Source: Streptomyces sp. Alt3 (GTDB taxonomy: Bacteria > Actinomycetota > Actinomycetes > Streptomycetales > Streptomycetaceae). From it: 64,000 bases of DNA. The stretch lies in assembly GCF_030719215.1 (NCBI RefSeq), contig NZ_CP120983.1, forward strand, positions 434,001 to 498,000, written 5' to 3'. The translations under genes were made by a program, and so were the position numbers. Below are positions 61,226 through 64,000 of the stretch, piece after piece (positions within the stretch are counted from its first letter, which is position 1; every line of letters begins with the position of its first letter). Under the pieces are notes generated by a model. That model saw only the letters and a program-made list of their open reading frames with translations, made no database searches and was not told where the DNA came from.

Positions 61226-61454
61226 GGGCCCCTCCTCCGCTTCGGAACACACAGGTGCCCCGAACGAGGCGCGAGTCACACCCCGACCACACAGGGCCAC
61301 CAGGAGCACCCGGATGCTCACGTATCGTTACGATCGGCGCCTCCGTCCGGCCCGTTCACGCATTTCCGAAAAATTCTTCCGCATCCGCAGGCATTACTTC
61401 CGGATGTCGGGGCATGCGCCCGTCACTCAAGCGGAGTCCAGGGAGGGCGACACC

Positions 61455-62348
61455 ATGACGACGCCAGTGCGAACCACCGAGGCGATCGGCGCGGCGGCGA
61501 CGCGGCACGACGAGGCGGGCACGGTTTCCGACACCGCCGCGCTTCCGTGGATCGAGGACGCCGGCAAGGTGGCTCCCCAGGACGCCCGGGCCATGTCGAA
61601 GCTGTTCTTCGACAAGCTCCAGGTCCTCGAAGAGGGGACCCACGAGTACCAGTACGCGCGCAACACCCTGATCGAGATGAATCTCTCCCTGGTGCGCTTC
61701 GCCGCCTCGCGGTTCCGCAACCGGGGTGGTGACGACACCGAGGACATCATCCAGGTGGGCACGATCGGCCTGATCAAGGCCATCGACCGGTTCGACCTGT
61801 CGCGCGAGGTCGAGTTCGCAACCTTCGCCGTGCCCTACATCGTCGGCGAGATCAAGCGGTTCTTCCGTGACACGACCTGGTCCGTGCACGTGCCGCGACG
61901 ACTGCAGGAGCTGCGGGTCGAGCTGGCGAAGGCCAAGGAGCAGCTGTCGACGAAGCTCGACCGCGACCCGACGGTCGCGGAGCTCGCCGCGCACCTCGAT
62001 CTCCCCGAGGAGGAGATCATCGAGGGCCTCGTCGCCGCCAACGGCTACTCCGCGGGATCCCTGGACACCCCGAACGCCGACAGCGAGTCGGGCAGTGACC
62101 AGCGGGCCTACGCCGATCTCCTGGGCGAGGACGACCCGGGGATGGAAAGCGTCGAGAACCTGCACACGCTGGCTCCGCTGCTGCGGCAGTTGGACGACCG
62201 CGAGCGCAAGATCGTCCGCATGCGCTTCGGCCAGGAGATGACCCAGGCGCAGATCGGCGCTGAGCTGGGCGTCTCGCAGATGCACGTGTCGCGTCTGCTC
62301 AGCCGGATCGTGCAGCGGCTGCGCGCGGGTATGAGTGTCGAGGCCTGA
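61455..62348 (+). CDS. SigB/SigF-class RNA polymerase sigma factor
   Basis: The 297-residue protein has region 2 (NLSLVRFAASRFRNRGGDDT, EDIIQVGTIGLIKAIDRFDL, FATFAVPYIVGEIKRFFRD), region 3 (VPRRLQELRVELAKAKEQLS) and region 4 (LDDRERKIVRMRFGQEMTQA, QIGAELGVSQMHVSRLLSRI). Its size and the missing region 1.1 place it in the stress/sporulation SigB/F/G group. AGGGAGGG precedes the ATG. A SpoIIE phosphatase gene lies immediately downstream, but no anti-sigma is seen. Confidence 0.92.
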   Translation: MTTPVRTTEAIGAAATRHDEAGTVSDTAALPWIEDAGKVAPQDARAMSKLFFDKLQVLEEGTHEYQYARNTLIEMNLSLVRFAASRFRNRGGDDTEDIIQVGTIGLIKAIDRFDLSREVEFATFAVPYIVGEIKRFFRDTTWSVHVPRRLQELRVELAKAKEQLSTKLDRDPTVAELAAHLDLPEEEIIEGLVAANGYSAGSLDTPNADSESGSDQRAYADLLGEDDPGMESVENLHTLAPLLRQLDDRERKIVRMRFGQEMTQAQIGAELGVSQMHVSRLLSRIVQRLRAGMSVEA

Positions 62349-62370
62349 TCCCACGAAGTACGAACGGAAC

Positions 62371-62403
62371 GACGGAGGCCCGGCCGAGCGCCGGGCCTCC
62401 GTC
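62371..62403. terminator. Terminator after the sigma gene
   Basis: GACGGAGGCCCGGC-cgagc-GCCGGGCCTCCGTC is a perfect 14-bp stem, 22 nt after the sigma stop and before the phosphatase gene. Confidence 0.85.
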
Positions 62404-62466
62404 ACATATGCTTCCTGCCGATACGGCCGAGGGATCTCCTGTGCCGTCCGGACGAGGGAGTGGAGA

Positions 62467-63720
62467 GTGACCGAGTCACCGTTGGGCACCTCTGCGCGTG
62501 TGCAGCCCGGCGTGATTCCCGAGCAGCAGGGTGTGTCGGTCGCCGACGCGTCCGTCTGGGACGTCGACGCGACACTGCTCCTCGTCGAGGACGACGCGGG
62601 GGACGCGCTGCTGGTCGAGGAGATGCTCTCCGACAGCGAGCTCGACGCCCCGCTCACGTGGTGCAAGACGATGGCGGAGGCCCGGCGGTTCCTGCTCGGC
62701 CGCAGCACCCCGGTCTGCGTCCTGCTGGATCTGCACCTCCCCGATGCCCACGGCCTCGACGCGGTCCGTCAGCTCGTCGAGTCGGCCCCCGACGCGGCTG
62801 TCATCGTCCTGACGGGCCTCGACGAGTCCCAGACGGGGCTGTCCGCGGTGGCGCAGGGCGCCCAGGACTATCTCGTCAAGGGCCGGATCGACCCCGAGGT
62901 GCTGGGCCGTGCGGTCCGTTACGCCCTCCAGCGCAAGCATGCCGAGCGGTCGGCGTCGGCCATGCGGACCAGTCGGCTGATCGCTCAGGAGAACGCACGT
63001 CTGGAGCGGGCCCTGCTGCCGATCCCGCTGCTGCTCGACGACAGCTTCCGGGTGGCCGCGCGCTACGAGGCCGGGCGCGCCCACGGGCTGCTGAGCGGCG
63101 ACTTCTACGACGTGGTGCAGACCGCGGACGGCGCCGTGCACGCGGTGATCGGTGACGTGTCGGGGCACGGGGCCGCGGAGGCGGCCCTGGGGGTCTGTCT
63201 CCGGGTCGCGTGGCGCACGGCCGTACTCACCGGTGTCACCCAGCGCGAGAAGATCGGGCTGCTGGAGGAGATACTCGTCGCCGAGCGGTCCGACCCCCAT
63301 GTCTTCGCCACCGTCACCACGCTCGTCTTCCCGCCGGGCAGGGACCGGGTGTTCGTCGCCCGGGCCGGACATCCCGGACTGCTCCTGAGACGCGGCAAGG
63401 ATGTCGGGTGGGTGGAGCCCGATGCCGGGATGGCGCTCGGACTGCTGCCCGGTGCAGGCCGGTGGACGATCACCGAGCTGGAGCTCTCCCCCGGCAGCGA
63501 GCTCGTGCTTTTCACCGACGGTCTGTTCGAGGGACGCACGGGGCCCAGTTCCCGGCTGGGTGAGGACGGCCTGCTCGCCATGGCAGGCAGGTACGGCGCG
63601 CTCGAACCCCGCGCGTTCGTCGACGCGCTGGTCGCCGAGGCCACCGAGAGCGCCTCACCGTACGGCGGCCTGGCCGACGACGTCGCAGTACTTCATCTCG
63701 GCTGGAAGGCAAGCGCATGA
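62467..63720 (+). CDS. Receiver-SpoIIE (PP2C) phosphatase, RsbU-like
   Basis: The 417-residue protein has a receiver domain (about 33-150: LLLVEDDAGDALLVEEML, phospho-Asp88 in CVLLDLHLPD, DYLVKGRID) and a SpoIIE phosphatase domain (about 200-415: LLSGDFYDVVQTADGAVHAV, IGDVSGHG, LVLFTDGLFEGRTG, GLADDVAVLHL). GTG 62467 follows GGAGTGGAGA. It overlaps the next sensor gene by ATGA. It likely dephosphorylates an anti-anti-sigma factor on receiver phosphorylation. Confidence 0.9.
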   Translation: MTESPLGTSARVQPGVIPEQQGVSVADASVWDVDATLLLVEDDAGDALLVEEMLSDSELDAPLTWCKTMAEARRFLLGRSTPVCVLLDLHLPDAHGLDAVRQLVESAPDAAVIVLTGLDESQTGLSAVAQGAQDYLVKGRIDPEVLGRAVRYALQRKHAERSASAMRTSRLIAQENARLERALLPIPLLLDDSFRVAARYEAGRAHGLLSGDFYDVVQTADGAVHAVIGDVSGHGAAEAALGVCLRVAWRTAVLTGVTQREKIGLLEEILVAERSDPHVFATVTTLVFPPGRDRVFVARAGHPGLLLRRGKDVGWVEPDAGMALGLLPGAGRWTITELELSPGSELVLFTDGLFEGRTGPSSRLGEDGLLAMAGRYGALEPRAFVDALVAEATESASPYGGLADDVAVLHLGWKASA

Positions 63721-64000
63721 GTACCGAGGAACCGGCCGGCGGGCGGCCCGGCCCCATAGCCAGGCTGTCGGTGCAGAACTGGGTGCACCTGATCCTGGCC
63801 GGCTTCGTCCTCGTGGTCTGCGGCTGCCTCGTCGTGGGCGGCCTCGTCCTCTCACGCATCTCCGACCGGACCACCGACCTCGTGGACCGCATCCAGCCCG
63901 CCCGCTCCGCGTCGTTCCAGCTGCAGAACTCGCTCCTCGACCAGGAGACCGGCGTACGGGGTTTCGCGCTCACCGGTGACACCACATTCCTGGAGCCCTA
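63717..64000 (+). CDS. Sensor protein with CHASE3-type domain (truncated by window end)
   Basis: The visible 94 residues start MSTEEPAGGRPGPIARLSVQ, contain a membrane helix (LILAGFVLVVCGCLVVGGLV) and the start of a CHASE3-like domain (SASFQLQNSLLDQETGVRGF then ALTGDTTFLEPY). The LLDQETGVRGFALTGD stretch is typical. The rest, probably a histidine kinase, lies beyond the window. It is translationally coupled to the receiver-SpoIIE gene and likely controls it. Confidence 0.82.
   Translation, partial: MSTEEPAGGRPGPIARLSVQNWVHLILAGFVLVVCGCLVVGGLVLSRISDRTTDLVDRIQPARSASFQLQNSLLDQETGVRGFALTGDTTFLEP

Overview
This window reads as chromosomal DNA of a Streptomyces or very close relative. G+C and third-position GC are very high, GTG and TTG starts are frequent, and genes are packed with 4-nt ATGA/GTGA overlaps. 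The gene set is typical of that group: egtABCD ergothioneine genes, an SdhCAB respiratory complex of the three-subunit type, an RmdA-like GGDEF-EAL protein next to a DUF574 methyltransferase, many SpoIIE phosphatases, a SigB/SigF-class sigma factor and DUF6381. From memory, unchecked, the gene order resembles the S. coelicolor region SCO0884-SCO0930. No rRNA, tRNA, CRISPR array or intact insertion sequence was seen.

Layout. 0-9 kb: a LysR regulator diverges from a six-gene aromatic/keto-acid catabolic operon (two FAH hydrolases, cyclase, FAD hydroxylase, ACMSD-like amidohydrolase, extradiol dioxygenase); a convergent MHS-type importer lies beyond it. 9-14 kb: a GH3 remnant, HxlR/DoxX, a flavin disulfide oxidoreductase diverging from a thioredoxin with a perfect SigR-type promoter, and a broken GH18 gene. 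14-21 kb: a PemK/MazF-like gene, a bacterial-type PARG diverging from egtABCD, then an OlsB-OlsA-like lipid pair. 21-27 kb: an orphan sugar-binding lipoprotein with a dre-like operator, dodecin, HAD phosphatase, small stress proteins and a UvrA2. 27-34 kb: sdhCAB with a divergent LysR, then a methyltransferase-rmdA pair.

34-43 kb is a cell-surface region: a lipoprotein, a proline-rich protein, DUF4239, two paralogous secreted proteins sharing a GGLGGS-TM-Arg tail, a frameshifted class F sortase, a polysaccharide deacetylase, UspA and CapA. 43-48 kb: an ECF sigma factor tail-to-tail with its likely anti-sigma factor, and a LytT/DUF485/symporter/LytS operon. 48-51 kb: Fpg/Nei and an L-fucose oxidation pair. 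51-58 kb: a frameshifted WS/DGAT, a PAS-GAF-SpoIIE-ATPase regulator, and a YndJ/DUF1990/lipase-maturation-factor operon; the last two diverge from a region with twin TTGAA-N4-TTCAA palindromes. 57.6-64 kb: a 57-aa orphan peptide, a zinc-ribbon SDR, an MFS transporter, a SigB-class sigma factor, a receiver-SpoIIE phosphatase and the start of a CHASE3-type sensor.

Functional themes are aromatic catabolism, thiol redox (ergothioneine, thioredoxin), cell-surface assembly, and signalling through sigma factors, c-di-GMP and SpoIIE phosphatases. Four genes (GH3, GH18, sortase, WS/DGAT) are interrupted by frameshifts. Either this is a decaying accessory region or the read contains indel errors.
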